A DNA stretch of 58,830 nt from NCBI RefSeq assembly GCF_004801405.1, contig NZ_SSOB01000053.1, positions 1 to 58,830 of the forward strand, written 5' to 3'. Numbering within the stretch: position 1 is the stretch's first letter; each line of letters opens with the position of its first letter. The notes beneath the pieces are model-generated. The model made no database searches. It was given only the letters and a program-made list of their open reading frames with translations, and was not told the DNA's origin. This document shows, piece after piece, positions 33,853 through 42,806 of this stretch. The DNA comes from Cohnella fermenti (GTDB lineage Bacteria > Bacillota > Bacilli > Paenibacillales > Paenibacillaceae). Both the position numbers and the translations under genes were made by a program.

Positions 33853-35334
33853 TTACTTGTTCTCGGCTGCCCAAGCGTCCAGTTGGCTTTGCGCTTCGGC
33901 GATGACCTTGTCCAGGCCGGCCTTCTTGAACTCTTCGATCGCCTTCGGCAGGTACGTGGCCGGATCGACGGTGCCTGTCATCAGCGAGGACCAGAATTGC
34001 TCCTTCACGTTCTGAACGGCCGTCATCTCGGTCGCTACCTTAGTGCTGTCGAAGTTGAAGCCCAGGATCGGAGAAGCGACGCCTTCTGCGTTGAACTTCT
34101 TGAACTGCTCCCACTTGTCGTCCGGATCGCCTTCGTTCAGGTACAGCAGCATGTTGTTGCCCAGCGAGTAGGACGGCATGTTGTAGTTCTGCGAAGCGTC
34201 GAGGTTCTTCATGTGCGTGGCGTCGATCATCTCGTAGTGAGTGCCCTCGATGCCGGAGTCGATCATGTTGCGAAGCTTCGCGTCGGTGTTCAGCAGGTTC
34301 AGGAACTCCATCGCCTTCTCCGGATGCTCGGAGTTGGCCGAGATCGCCATGACCGAGCCTTGAACCGACGTGTTCGTGATGATCGCGTCGCTTGCCGGCG
34401 TCGTGGTGACCGGGTAGCCGTAGGAAGCGGACCAGAGGTTCTCCGCCAGCGGCTGGGTTTGCGCGCGGTCCAGGAACCACTTGCCGGACGTCGTCAGGTC
34501 GCTCGTCGAGCCCGTCGTTGCCGCTTCCGGAGCGACATAACCCGCCATGTAGTACTTGTGCATCGTGTCGAGGGCGGCCTTCATCTCGTCCGTCTCGAGG
34601 ATGTTGACGACCTTCAGCTCCGATCCGTCGAGCTTGACGGCCATCGGCATGTTCGTCACGAGGTAATCGTAAGGAACGTACGGAACATAGTTCTTGTCCA
34701 TCGCGAACGGAGTCACTTCCGGCTCCTTCTCCTTGATCGCCGCGAGCAGAGGCTCAAGGCTCTCCAGCGTCTTCACGCCGGACGTGTCAAGCTGGTACTT
34801 GTCCACGAGGTTCTGGTTGAAGCGCCACACTTCAAGCTGCGGAAGCTCCTTGTTGGCCGGGATGCCGTAGTTGTGGCCGTCGACCTTGGAGCCGCTGAGG
34901 AAGCCCGGATCGATCGTGTCGACGATGCCTTGGCCGTACTTCGCCAGCAGGTCGTCGAGCTCGAGGAACGCGCCCTTGCGGACGTTCTGCACATAATCGA
35001 AGCCGCCGGCGGAGGTGAACAGGATGTCCATCGGTTCGCCCGAAGCGACCAGAACCTGCATCTTCTGCGTATAGTCGCCCCAATCGATCATCTTCATCTT
35101 GATCGTGGCGTTGATCTTCTCTTGCGTATACTTGCTGACCTCCGCCATCACCGTGTCGACGTCCTTCTGCGGAGTGCCGATCGTGTACCAGATCAATTCA
35201 ACCGGCTTCTCGGAGCCGCTTCCCGAACCGCTGGATGCCTCGTTGCCGTTGTTGCTGCCGCACCCGCTCAGAATGATCGAGAATGCCGTCGTTGCCGCCA
35301 GTGCCAGCCCTGCCCTTTTCTTGAACTTGCTCAT
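33853..35334 (-). CDS. Extracellular sugar-binding lipoprotein, LplA type
   Basis: This solute-binding protein captures the oligosaccharide outside the membrane and delivers it to the permeases. A lipoprotein signal peptide ends in FSIILSGC, with Cys about 25 as the lipidated residue, followed by a Ser/Gly-rich tether (EASSGSGSGSEK). The mature part (493 residues in all) has the family's two-lobe pattern, with VELIWYTIGTPQKDVD near the N-terminus and conserved late ELWSSLMTG-like EQFWSSLMTGTVDP. ATG at 35334 is preceded by GAGGAGGG. It is the first gene of the operon, behind a cre-like sequence. Confidence 0.95.
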   Translation of the reverse strand: MSKFKKRAGLALAATTAFSIILSGCGSNNGNEASSGSGSGSEKPVELIWYTIGTPQKDVDTVMAEVSKYTQEKINATIKMKMIDWGDYTQKMQVLVASGEPMDILFTSAGGFDYVQNVRKGAFLELDDLLAKYGQGIVDTIDPGFLSGSKVDGHNYGIPANKELPQLEVWRFNQNLVDKYQLDTSGVKTLESLEPLLAAIKEKEPEVTPFAMDKNYVPYVPYDYLVTNMPMAVKLDGSELKVVNILETDEMKAALDTMHKYYMAGYVAPEAATTGSTSDLTTSGKWFLDRAQTQPLAENLWSASYGYPVTTTPASDAIITNTSVQGSVMAISANSEHPEKAMEFLNLLNTDAKLRNMIDSGIEGTHYEMIDATHMKNLDASQNYNMPSYSLGNNMLLYLNEGDPDDKWEQFKKFNAEGVASPILGFNFDSTKVATEMTAVQNVKEQFWSSLMTGTVDPATYLPKAIEEFKKAGLDKVIAEAQSQLDAWAAENK

Positions 35335-35422
35335 CTTTGTCTGTGCCCTCCTCGAAGTTGCTCTCGCTTGAAGCTGCTCTCACTGAAGTTGCTTTCCCTT
35401 AACATGTCCTAACTTTAAAACA

Positions 35423-35436
35423 TGAAAACCGTTTCA
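35423..35436. promoter_or_regulatory. cre-like operator upstream of the mannosidase operon
   Basis: TGAAAACCGTTTCA agrees with the catabolite-responsive-element consensus TGWAANCGNTNWCA at all but one fixed base (C for G next to the centre). It is 88 bp upstream of the binding-protein start, so CcpA (with HPr/Crh) or a LacI-type regulator could act here. Confidence 0.5.
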
Positions 35437-35487
35437 AATAGACGACAAACTTAAGAACTGCTGTTCAAATTAAAGATCAAATGAGAA

Positions 35488-35518
35488 GAGCCGTCAGGGA
35501 AAATCACCCTGACGGCTC
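35488..35518. terminator. 12-bp perfect stem-loop in the intergenic region
   Basis: GAGCCGTCAGGG pairs perfectly with CCCTGACGGCTC around AAAATCA. It lies between the two-component regulator genes and the transporter operon, on the path of read-through from the former. There is no T-run, so it is a weak terminator or an RNA-stability element. Confidence 0.45.
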
Positions 35519-35585
35519 CTCGTGCTTCTCGCGCGCTTGGAACTCGGCGCTATGCGCACCTCTGTTCCGGTGGTGGGGCCGGTTC

Positions 35586-35722
35586 CGTTTGCGGTTTGTG
35601 GTTTCGTGATTTGTTATTTGCGGTTTGTCGTTTGCGGTTTGTCGTTTGTCGTTTGCGGTTTGCGGTTTGCGGTTTACGGTTTCGTGGTTTAATTTGGTTT
35701 GTGGTTTGGTGGTTTGGTTTTA
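35586..35722. repeat. Heptanucleotide GTTTGCG/GTTTGTC array
   Basis: About 18 degenerate 7-bp units (GCGGTTT, GTCGTTT, GTGGTTT) run directly up to the palindromic element at 35738. The rest of the 730-bp gap holds the cre-like site, a stem-loop and element copy B; no gene is seen. Confidence 0.8.
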
Positions 35723-35737
35723 AGATGTGGAGCTTTT

Positions 35738-35922
35738 GCGATTTTATGTGGTTTTTCACATTCGTCGGCCTGAATTTGCGGGAATCGAGGCGTTTTATGT
35801 GGTTTTTAGCATACATGCGGCAACTCGGTCCGGAAATTCCTCCATTTATGCTATTTTTCACATATAATCGCCCAACCTGCCCGTTATCGCGCTGCACGAA
35901 TGTGAAATTTCACATAAATTCC
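35738..35922. repeat. Four-module palindromic element, copy B
   Basis: Module centres at about 35754, 35805, 35856 and 35907 are exactly 51 bp apart. Module 1 (TTTTATGTGGTTTTTCACAT) is matched in inverse by module 4 (ATGTGAAATTTCACATAAA), and module 2 by module 3. The central GGAAATTCCTCCAT is shared with copies A and C. It lies between the regulator genes and the binding-protein gene. Confidence 0.82.
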
Positions 35923-36065
35923 CGGTAAGTGGCGGGATCGCGGCGAGATCAGCGGGACGGGCGACTTCACCGACTTTATCGGAGGCCCATCCCGCTATTC
36001 CGTGCTTGATCGCCCGCTCTCGATTATATTTTGCACTTGCCCGCCTTCTTCGCACTTGCCCGCCT

Positions 36066-37814
36066 TCAATGAAGGCCTTTGAATTCGCTAGGCGAGACGC
36101 CGACGAACTTCTTGAACTGCTTGTAGAAGTAGCCGGTCTCCCAGTAGCCGACCTGTCTGGCGATATCATGCACCTTGAGCGGCGTCGTCTTGAGCAGCTT
36201 CTTCGCCTGTTCGATCCGGTACTTGTTGATGTGCTCCGTGAAGCTCTCGCCCACTTCCTTCTGGAACAACTGGCCGAGGTAGACCGGGTGGATGTGGAAC
36301 CTTGCCCCGAGCGCCTTCAAGGACAATTCGGCCGCGTAGTGCTGCTCGATCTCGTGCAGCACCTGCCGCACGACGGGGCTGCGCGCATCCAGCGCCAGCG
36401 AGTCCGCACAGCGTTCGGCCACCTGCCGCACGGCGTCGGACAGCTCCGCATAGTGGGTCGCCGAATTGGCCTGCCCGATGCCGCCCTCGAACAGCTCCGG
36501 CTCGTCCGTATGCTTGATCGCCTTCAGCTCCATCTTGAAGCGGACGATCAGCTCGAGCGCCACTTCCTGCAGCAGGGCGGGCGTCATACCCTCGAACTGT
36601 CGAATCCGCTCGAAGTCGGCAGCGATCAACTCTGCCAGCTTCTCCTTGTCCCTGGCCACGAGCAGCTTCGCGTACGTCTCCCACTCGATCGGGAATTCCC
36701 CCAGCTCCGCCTTCTTAAGCGGCACGGTGTCCTCGTAATCGACCCAATCCCGCTCCGGATCGATCATGAAGAACTCCTGCGCCTTCTTCGCTTCGCGGTA
36801 GCTCTCGGAGATCGAGGCGAGCAGCGGGTGCACGGAGCCGAGCGACAAGCGGACGGGCGATTCTCCTGCACCGTCGGCAGTTGCCGGTGTGGGGAAGGGC
36901 TTGCGGGCCTCTCCTGCCTCTTCCGCTCCTTCCGCAACGGAGGCCGCGCCGCTGAGGCCGGGCGCGGCAAGCCGCTTCAGCTCGCGCGCCAGCTCCGTGC
37001 GATCCGCCTCCTTAGCTCGCAGCTCCGCCAGCACAACGATGTCCCCATCGAGGTCGCGGAACGGCATGACCGACCGCGAGCCCTCGAAGGCGGCGGATAT
37101 CCGGTCGAGAAGCGCCTCTTGCGCTTCTTGCTCCGCGAGCGCCTCCGGCACCCCTTCCGCATCCAGCGTTCCCTGAACCTCTCGCATTCCTTCTGCATCC
37201 GACGTTCCCTGAAACTCTCGCACGCCTCCCGCATCCGGCGTTCCTTGAGCTTCCGGCTGCTCCGCAGGCCCCCGCCGCAGCAGCGCGACGAAGCCGTAGG
37301 GAGCCTCCAGCGACAAGCCGAGCAGTTCGGCCCGCTCCGCCAGCTCCGACTTGGAGATGGCGCCGTTCATCCAGCGATAGAGAGTATTGTCACGCATGAT
37401 CTGCACGTTATGCCGCTGCAGCCGGGCATCGGTCCGGGAGCTCAGCAGCTTGTCGGTCGTATTGCGCAGCGTGTCCTGCAGCTCCTTCACGTTGATCGGC
37501 TTCAGCAGATAATTCTCAATGCCGAGCTGCATTCCTTCCTTCAAGTAATCGAATTCGTTGAACCCGCTGAGCACAATCGCCTTCAGCTCCGGGCGGAACT
37601 CCCGCGCGCGGCGGATCAGGTCCAGCCCGTTCATGAGCGGCATGGAGATGTCCGTAATCAGGATGTCGACCGGCGTCTGCCGAATGCGCTCCAGCGCGTC
37701 CCGGCCGTTCTCCGCGCTCCCGACCAGCTCCAGCCCGTAAGCCGGCCAATCGATCAGGTCCATCATCCCTTCGATAATAAATGGCTCGTCGTCGACGAGA
37801 AACAGGTTGAACAT
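36066..37814 (-). CDS. YesN-type response regulator, AraC family DNA-binding
   Basis: Likely activator of the neighbouring sugar operon, phosphorylated by the kinase upstream. The receiver (FNLFLVDDEPFIIEG; phospho-acceptor Asp about 55 in ILITDISMP; Lys in ENYLLKPINVKEL) is followed by a long linker domain and two AraC-type helix-turn-helix motifs at the C-terminus (LSLKALGARFHIHPVYLGQL; VHDIARQVGYWETGYFYKQF). At 582 residues it is somewhat longer than the usual 500-550. Residues about 188-226 are three tandem 13-residue units of the form EXQGTXDAEGXRE, which explain part of the excess. ATG at 37814 lies seven bases after the kinase stop. Confidence 0.92.
   Translation of the reverse strand: MFNLFLVDDEPFIIEGMMDLIDWPAYGLELVGSAENGRDALERIRQTPVDILITDISMPLMNGLDLIRRAREFRPELKAIVLSGFNEFDYLKEGMQLGIENYLLKPINVKELQDTLRNTTDKLLSSRTDARLQRHNVQIMRDNTLYRWMNGAISKSELAERAELLGLSLEAPYGFVALLRRGPAEQPEAQGTPDAGGVREFQGTSDAEGMREVQGTLDAEGVPEALAEQEAQEALLDRISAAFEGSRSVMPFRDLDGDIVVLAELRAKEADRTELARELKRLAAPGLSGAASVAEGAEEAGEARKPFPTPATADGAGESPVRLSLGSVHPLLASISESYREAKKAQEFFMIDPERDWVDYEDTVPLKKAELGEFPIEWETYAKLLVARDKEKLAELIAADFERIRQFEGMTPALLQEVALELIVRFKMELKAIKHTDEPELFEGGIGQANSATHYAELSDAVRQVAERCADSLALDARSPVVRQVLHEIEQHYAAELSLKALGARFHIHPVYLGQLFQKEVGESFTEHINKYRIEQAKKLLKTTPLKVHDIARQVGYWETGYFYKQFKKFVGVSPSEFKGLH
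37137..37253. repeat. 39-bp in-frame repeat within the YesN-type regulator gene
   Basis: Three copies encode 13-residue units EAQGTPDAGGVRE, FQGTSDAEGMREV and QGTLDAEGVPEA. They lie in the linker after the receiver domain, not in a catalytic or DNA-binding part. Confidence 0.75.
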
Positions 37815-37820
37815 AGCGCG

Positions 37821-39665
37821 CTATCCCTCCTCTCCGTCTTCTTTCCGTCTCTCTTCCACCACGCGATTCGGGTCGGGGAATTCAACCGTCACCGTCGTTC
37901 CTTCCTCGGGATCGCTCTCCAGCGACAGGCCGTACCCGGCCCCGTAAGCAAGCTTCAGCCGCTCGTGTACGCTGCGCAGCCCGAACGAACTGCTCTCGGT
38001 CTCCGGATAGTCGAGCTCCGCGCGGATTCTCTTCAGCCGTTCCGGATCGATCGGCTTCCCGTTGTTCCATACCTTTACGCGAATGAGCCCGTTCGCCGCT
38101 TCCGCCCGGATCGCGATTCGATTGTCGCGCCGCTGCGATTCCATCCCGTGAACGATGTAGTTCTCGACGAGCGGCTGCAACATCAGCTTCGGGATGCGAA
38201 CGGCGAGCAGCTCCGGCGGGCATTCGATCTCGAACGCCAGCTTATCCTTATATCGGATGCGGAAGAGCTCCAGGTAGAGCCGGCACATCTCCAGCTCCTC
38301 GTTCAGCTTCGCCTCCGCGCTTGGGCGGATCGAACCGCGGAACAACGCGGCCAGGCTGTAGATCATCTCGCCGACATCGTCCGCCCCCTGGGACAGCGCA
38401 CGCATCCGAATGGCTTCCAACGTATTGTATAGAAAATGCGGGTTAACCCGAGCCTGAAGCGCCGCAAACTCGGACTGCCGCAGCCGGAGCTCCGACTTGT
38501 ATTCGCGGTCGATCATCCGGTTCAGCTCCTCCACCATCTCGTTGAAGCTGCGGGAGATCTGTCCAAGCTCGTCCTCTCGGGAATCCTGAAGGCGCGCATT
38601 CAGATCGCCGCCCTCGACCTTCTTCATGAACCGCACGATCTTGTTCGTTCTCCTGGAGATGCTCACGATCAGAAGCGACGGAATGATAACCGCGATCAGA
38701 ATGCACACCGCGGCAATCAGAATGATCGTGTTCTTCAGCCGTTCATACGACTTCGCCATCTCGCTCTTCGGTGCAATCCCGACAATCCGGTACCCCGACG
38801 TTGCGGATTGAAGAATGGAGACATACGACGGCTCCTCCAGCTTGGCCGTATCCTCGTAAACGCCGAGTCTGTCCGCATACGGGTAAGGATGCCCGTAGTA
38901 GCGGCCGGAGGAATCGAACATGACCTGGTTGTCCGCCGTCAGCACGAGAATGCTGCCCTTCGCCGCCCCCGCGCTGCTCGTCAGTGCCTGGCGAACCATC
39001 TCGGAATCGAAGTAAACGATCAACTGTCCGATGTTCTTAAGCGTATCCTTGTCATTGATTCGCACCCGCATCGAGTACAGCCTCGTATCCCACTGGTTGA
39101 TCAGCTTGCGCACCCAGACGTTCGGCGTCGATGCATTCGCCCCGTCCAGCGACATCATATCCGGAATATAAGAGCGGGACGTGTTCGTCTGGTAGATCTT
39201 CGGCGAACCGACCGACTTGTACGCATACAGCGTCTGCTTGTCCGAGCTGTACACGATAATGTTGCGAATATCGGCATCCGCCTCGAACTTGTCGCCGAAG
39301 TACGAGATCGCGTTGGTCGAGTTGCCGCTGCCGGGGGAATAACCTTCGCCAAGCCGATATTGAATGTACTCTTGATAAGAGTGCTTCAGAAGATACGAGA
39401 CGTTGTCGGACAGAAGGTTGTCGCGATAGCTGATCTGGACGACGGACTGCACCCATTCGTACTTCTGCTCCAGATACAGGTTGACGCGGTCCATGGCCTC
39501 CCGCTGGTTGCTCAGATCGTTGCGGACGATCGAAGCGGAGATGTAGCCAAACAGGAAGTACGAGAACCCGATAACCGTCAGGATAACGATGACCGCGAAG
39601 ACGAAGATCACTTTGACGAACAAGTTGTTCTGGATGTAATTGCGGTAAATCCTTCGCAGCCTCAT
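37821..39665 (-). CDS. YesM-type sensor histidine kinase
   Basis: Membrane sensor of the sugar locus. Residues about 17-42 and 310-337 are membrane helices enclosing an extracellular sensor of about 265 residues; HAMP (about 337-390) follows, then the His_kinase domain with the acceptor His about 410 in NPHFLYNTLEAIR and an HATPase domain (PLVENYIVHG as N-box, FGLRSVHERL as G-box). Length 614 fits the family. ATG at 39665. It is followed after seven bases by the AraC-type regulator. The pair is adjacent to an LplABC-like importer, the usual Paenibacillaceae layout for an imported oligosaccharide. Confidence 0.93.
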   Translation of the reverse strand: MRLRRIYRNYIQNNLFVKVIFVFAVIVILTVIGFSYFLFGYISASIVRNDLSNQREAMDRVNLYLEQKYEWVQSVVQISYRDNLLSDNVSYLLKHSYQEYIQYRLGEGYSPGSGNSTNAISYFGDKFEADADIRNIIVYSSDKQTLYAYKSVGSPKIYQTNTSRSYIPDMMSLDGANASTPNVWVRKLINQWDTRLYSMRVRINDKDTLKNIGQLIVYFDSEMVRQALTSSAGAAKGSILVLTADNQVMFDSSGRYYGHPYPYADRLGVYEDTAKLEEPSYVSILQSATSGYRIVGIAPKSEMAKSYERLKNTIILIAAVCILIAVIIPSLLIVSISRRTNKIVRFMKKVEGGDLNARLQDSREDELGQISRSFNEMVEELNRMIDREYKSELRLRQSEFAALQARVNPHFLYNTLEAIRMRALSQGADDVGEMIYSLAALFRGSIRPSAEAKLNEELEMCRLYLELFRIRYKDKLAFEIECPPELLAVRIPKLMLQPLVENYIVHGMESQRRDNRIAIRAEAANGLIRVKVWNNGKPIDPERLKRIRAELDYPETESSSFGLRSVHERLKLAYGAGYGLSLESDPEEGTTVTVEFPDPNRVVEERRKEDGEEG

Positions 39666-39813
39666 TGCACGGTATCCCTCGCTGTCCTCGTCCGTTCTCT
39701 TTTCCGCTTATTATAGCACGAACGGGACAGGGAACAGTCGCCAGCATCTTGAGGGCGGAGGCGGAATGGATGGTATGGTTTCTCACACCCATTCGCCGAG
39801 CCGCCGCGCAATC

Positions 39814-39860
39814 AAAAAAAATCCCCAAGAACGCCGATCCGCTCGGCAATTCTTGGGGAT
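39814..39860 (-). terminator. Terminator of the glycolytic operon
   Basis: ATCCCCAAGAA pairs with TTCTTGGGGAT, extended by GCCGA/TCGGC; read on the minus strand it ends in eight T residues, 15 bp after the eno stop. Confidence 0.9.
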
Positions 39861-39875
39861 GTGCTCGATTCGCTC

Positions 39876-41168
39876 TTACTTGAAGTCCTTCAGGTTGTAG
39901 AACGCGGACTTGCCGGCATAGATTGCCGTAACGCCCAGGCGGTCTTCCAGACGAAGGAGTTGGTTGTACTTCGCAACGCGGTCCGTACGGGAAGGAGCGC
40001 CCGTCTTGATCTGGCCTGCGTTCGTCGCAACCGCGATGTCGGCGATCGTGCTGTCTTCGGATTCGCCGGAACGGTGGGAGATAACGGCCGTGTAGCCGGC
40101 GCGCTTCGCCATCTCGATCGCGTCGAACGTCTCGGTCAAGGAACCGATCTGGTTAACCTTAACGAGGATCGAGTTGCCGATGCCCTTCTCGATGCCTTGG
40201 GACAGACGCTCGGTGTTCGTGACGAACAGATCGTCGCCGACGAGTTGGATCTTGCCGCCCAGCTTCTCGGTCAGCAGCTTCCAGCCTTCCCAGTCGTCTT
40301 CGGAGCAGCCGTCTTCGATCGTGATCAGCGGGTACTTGTCGACCCAGCTTGCGAGCAGATCAACGAACTCGGCAGGCGTGAAGGACTTGCCTTCGCCTTC
40401 GAGGTGGTACTTGCCGTCCTTGAAGAACTCGGTGGAAGCGACGTCCATGCCCAGGAACACATCGACGCCCGGCTTGTAGCCTGCCTTCTCGATTGCTTCG
40501 ATGATCGTGGACAGCGCTTCTTCGTTGGAGCCGAAGTTAGGAGCGAAGCCGCCTTCGTCGCCCACGGCCGTGTTCAGGCCCTTGGCCTTCAGAACGGACT
40601 TCAGGGAGTGGAAGATCTCCGCGCCCGTGCGCAGAGCTTCCTTGAAGGAAGGAGCGCCGACCGGCAGAACCATGAACTCTTGCACGTCGACGTTGTTGTC
40701 GGCATGTGCGCCGCCGTTGACGATGTTCATCATCGGAACCGGCAGCGTCTTCGCGTTGAAGCCGCCCAGGTAGACGGACAGCGGGATGTTCAGAGCGTCC
40801 GCAGCCGCGCGAGCGACAGCGATGGAGACGGCCAGAATCGCGTTGGCGCCCAGCTTCGCCTTGTTCGGCGTGCCGTCCAGCTCGATCATCTTGCGGTCGA
40901 TGGCGACTTGATCCAGAGCGTCGTAGCCGATCAGCTCGGGAGCGATGATGGAGTTCACGTTCTCGACAGCCTTCTCTACACCCTTGCCCAGGTAACGGTT
41001 CTTGTCGCCGTCGCGAAGCTCAACCGCTTCGTATGCGCCGGTGGACGCGCCGGATGGAACGATGGCGCTGCCGAAGCCGCCGGATTCCAGGGTAACTTCG
41101 ACTTCAACGGTAGGATTGCCGCGGGAGTCGAGCACTTCGCGTGCATATACGTCAGCAATGATCGTCAT
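39876..41168 (-). CDS. eno: Enolase
   Basis: Converts 2-phosphoglycerate to phosphoenolpyruvate. The 430-residue product has the full family length: N-terminal YAREVLDSRGNPTVEVEV, the SGASTGAYEAVELRDG loop, GGAHADNNVDVQEFM, the metal-ligand TIEDGCSEDDWEGW and VGDDLFVTN, and SHRSGESEDSTIAD near the C-terminus. ATG at 41168 is preceded by AAGGAGTG nine bases upstream; the open frame continues 22 codons further but without a start signal. It is the last gene of the cggR operon and is followed by its terminator. Confidence 0.98.
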   Translation of the reverse strand: MTIIADVYAREVLDSRGNPTVEVEVTLESGGFGSAIVPSGASTGAYEAVELRDGDKNRYLGKGVEKAVENVNSIIAPELIGYDALDQVAIDRKMIELDGTPNKAKLGANAILAVSIAVARAAADALNIPLSVYLGGFNAKTLPVPMMNIVNGGAHADNNVDVQEFMVLPVGAPSFKEALRTGAEIFHSLKSVLKAKGLNTAVGDEGGFAPNFGSNEEALSTIIEAIEKAGYKPGVDVFLGMDVASTEFFKDGKYHLEGEGKSFTPAEFVDLLASWVDKYPLITIEDGCSEDDWEGWKLLTEKLGGKIQLVGDDLFVTNTERLSQGIEKGIGNSILVKVNQIGSLTETFDAIEMAKRAGYTAVISHRSGESEDSTIADIAVATNAGQIKTGAPSRTDRVAKYNQLLRLEDRLGVTAIYAGKSAFYNLKDFK

Positions 41169-41266
41169 GAAGAAAACACTCCTTGTCAAATATTTTTCCT
41201 TCTCTATTATCGACATCCGGGGGCGCCTTCGCAACTTGTGCTGCGTCTGCCCCGGAAGCCGCGTGC

Positions 41267-42805
41267 TTATTCCTTAATAAGCGCCTTGCCGGTCATTTCC
41301 TTCGGTTGCGGCAGCTCCATGAGCTTCAGCAGCGTCGGCGCCACGTCGGCGAGAACGCCGCCGTTGTGCAGCTCGAAGCCTGCCTTGGTAACAATGCACG
41401 GAACCGGGTTCGTCGTATGCGCCGTGAACGGACGGCCCTGGTCGTCGATGACCATGTCGGCGTTGCCGTGGTCGGCGATGATGACGGCGACGCCGCCCTT
41501 GGCGAGAATCGCGTCGACAACCTTGCCGAGGCACTCGTCGGTCGCTTCAACCGCCTTGATCGTCGGCTCCAGCATGCCGGAGTGGCCGACCATGTCCGGG
41601 TTGGCGAAGTTCAGGATGATCGCGTCGTGCTTTTCCGACTCGATCTCCTTGACCGCCGCAGCCGCTACCTCGTATGCGCTCATCTCCGGCTGCAGGTCAT
41701 ACGTGGCGACCTTGGGCGAATTGATCAGCACGCGAGTCTCGCCCGGGAGCTGAATGTCGCGTCCGCCGCTGAAGAAGAACGTCACGTGCGGGTACTTCTC
41801 CGTCTCCGCGATGCGAAGCTGGGTCTTGCCTTGCTGCACGAGAACCTCGCCGAACGTGTTGTCCAGCTCCTTCGGCTTGTAGGCGACGAAGCCTCCGACC
41901 GATTCGGCGAACAGCGTCAGGCAGACGAAGTACAAGTTCTTCGGGAGCTTGTCGCCGCGGTCGAAGCCGCGGAAGTCTTCGTTCGTGAACACGTTCGAGA
42001 GCTGGATCGCGCGGTCGGGGCGGAAGTTGAAGAACACGACCGCGTCCTCCGACTCGACCAGGCCAACCGGCTTGCCGTCCGCGCCGACGATGACCGTCGG
42101 CATAACGAACTCGTCCATGACCGACTTCTCGTACGATTCCTTCACCGCCAGGATCGGGTCGACATAGGCAGGGCCTTCGCCGTACACCATCGCGCGGTAG
42201 GACTTCTCGACCCGCTCCCAGCGCTTGTCGCGGTCCATCGCGTAGTAGCGGCCTTGAACCGTCGCGATGCGGCCGACGCCGACCTCTTCGATCTTCGCTT
42301 GAAGCTGCGTCAGGTACCCGACCGCGCTGTCCGGAGCAACGTCGCGCCCGTCCAGGAACGCGTGGATGAACACCTCGGACAGCTCTTCCTTCTTCGCGAG
42401 CTCGAGCAGCGCGAACAAGTGGGCGATGTGGCTGTGCACGCCGCCATCGGACAGAAGGCCGTACAGGTGGAGCTTCTTGCCGTTCCGCTTGGCATGGCGA
42501 ACCGCGCCAAGCAGCGTCTCGTTATCGAAGAAGTCGCCGTCGCGGATCGACTTCGTGATGCGGGTCAAGTCCTGGTACACGATGCGGCCCGCTCCGATGT
42601 TCAGGTGACCGACCTCGGAGTTGCCCATCTGTCCTTCCGGAAGACCGACCGCTTCGCCTTGCGCCGTCAGCTTCGTGTGCGGGTACGTCGCCCACAGGCG
42701 ATCGAACACCGGCTTGTTCGCTTGGGCGACGGCGTTGCCGTGCGTCTCTTCGCGAAGCCCGAAGCCGTCGAGAATAATAAGAGCTACCGGTTTAGGAGCG
42801 GCCAT
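41267..42805 (-). CDS. gpmI: 2,3-bisphosphoglycerate-independent phosphoglycerate mutase
   Basis: Interconverts 3- and 2-phosphoglycerate through a phosphoserine enzyme, needing Mn2+. The alkaline-phosphatase-like fold has the N-terminal metal motif VALIILDGFG, the nucleophile Ser about 63 in QMGNSEVGHLNIGAGR, FLDGRD and DGGVHSH in the transferase insert, and the late IIADHGNADMV and TTNPVPCI. The 512-residue length is normal. ATG at 42805 lies one base after the tpiA stop. Mn2+ dependence of this enzyme in spores is known for Bacillus; whether it holds here is inference. Confidence 0.97.
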   Translation of the reverse strand: MAAPKPVALIILDGFGLREETHGNAVAQANKPVFDRLWATYPHTKLTAQGEAVGLPEGQMGNSEVGHLNIGAGRIVYQDLTRITKSIRDGDFFDNETLLGAVRHAKRNGKKLHLYGLLSDGGVHSHIAHLFALLELAKKEELSEVFIHAFLDGRDVAPDSAVGYLTQLQAKIEEVGVGRIATVQGRYYAMDRDKRWERVEKSYRAMVYGEGPAYVDPILAVKESYEKSVMDEFVMPTVIVGADGKPVGLVESEDAVVFFNFRPDRAIQLSNVFTNEDFRGFDRGDKLPKNLYFVCLTLFAESVGGFVAYKPKELDNTFGEVLVQQGKTQLRIAETEKYPHVTFFFSGGRDIQLPGETRVLINSPKVATYDLQPEMSAYEVAAAAVKEIESEKHDAIILNFANPDMVGHSGMLEPTIKAVEATDECLGKVVDAILAKGGVAVIIADHGNADMVIDDQGRPFTAHTTNPVPCIVTKAGFELHNGGVLADVAPTLLKLMELPQPKEMTGKALIKE

Positions 42806-42806
42806 C

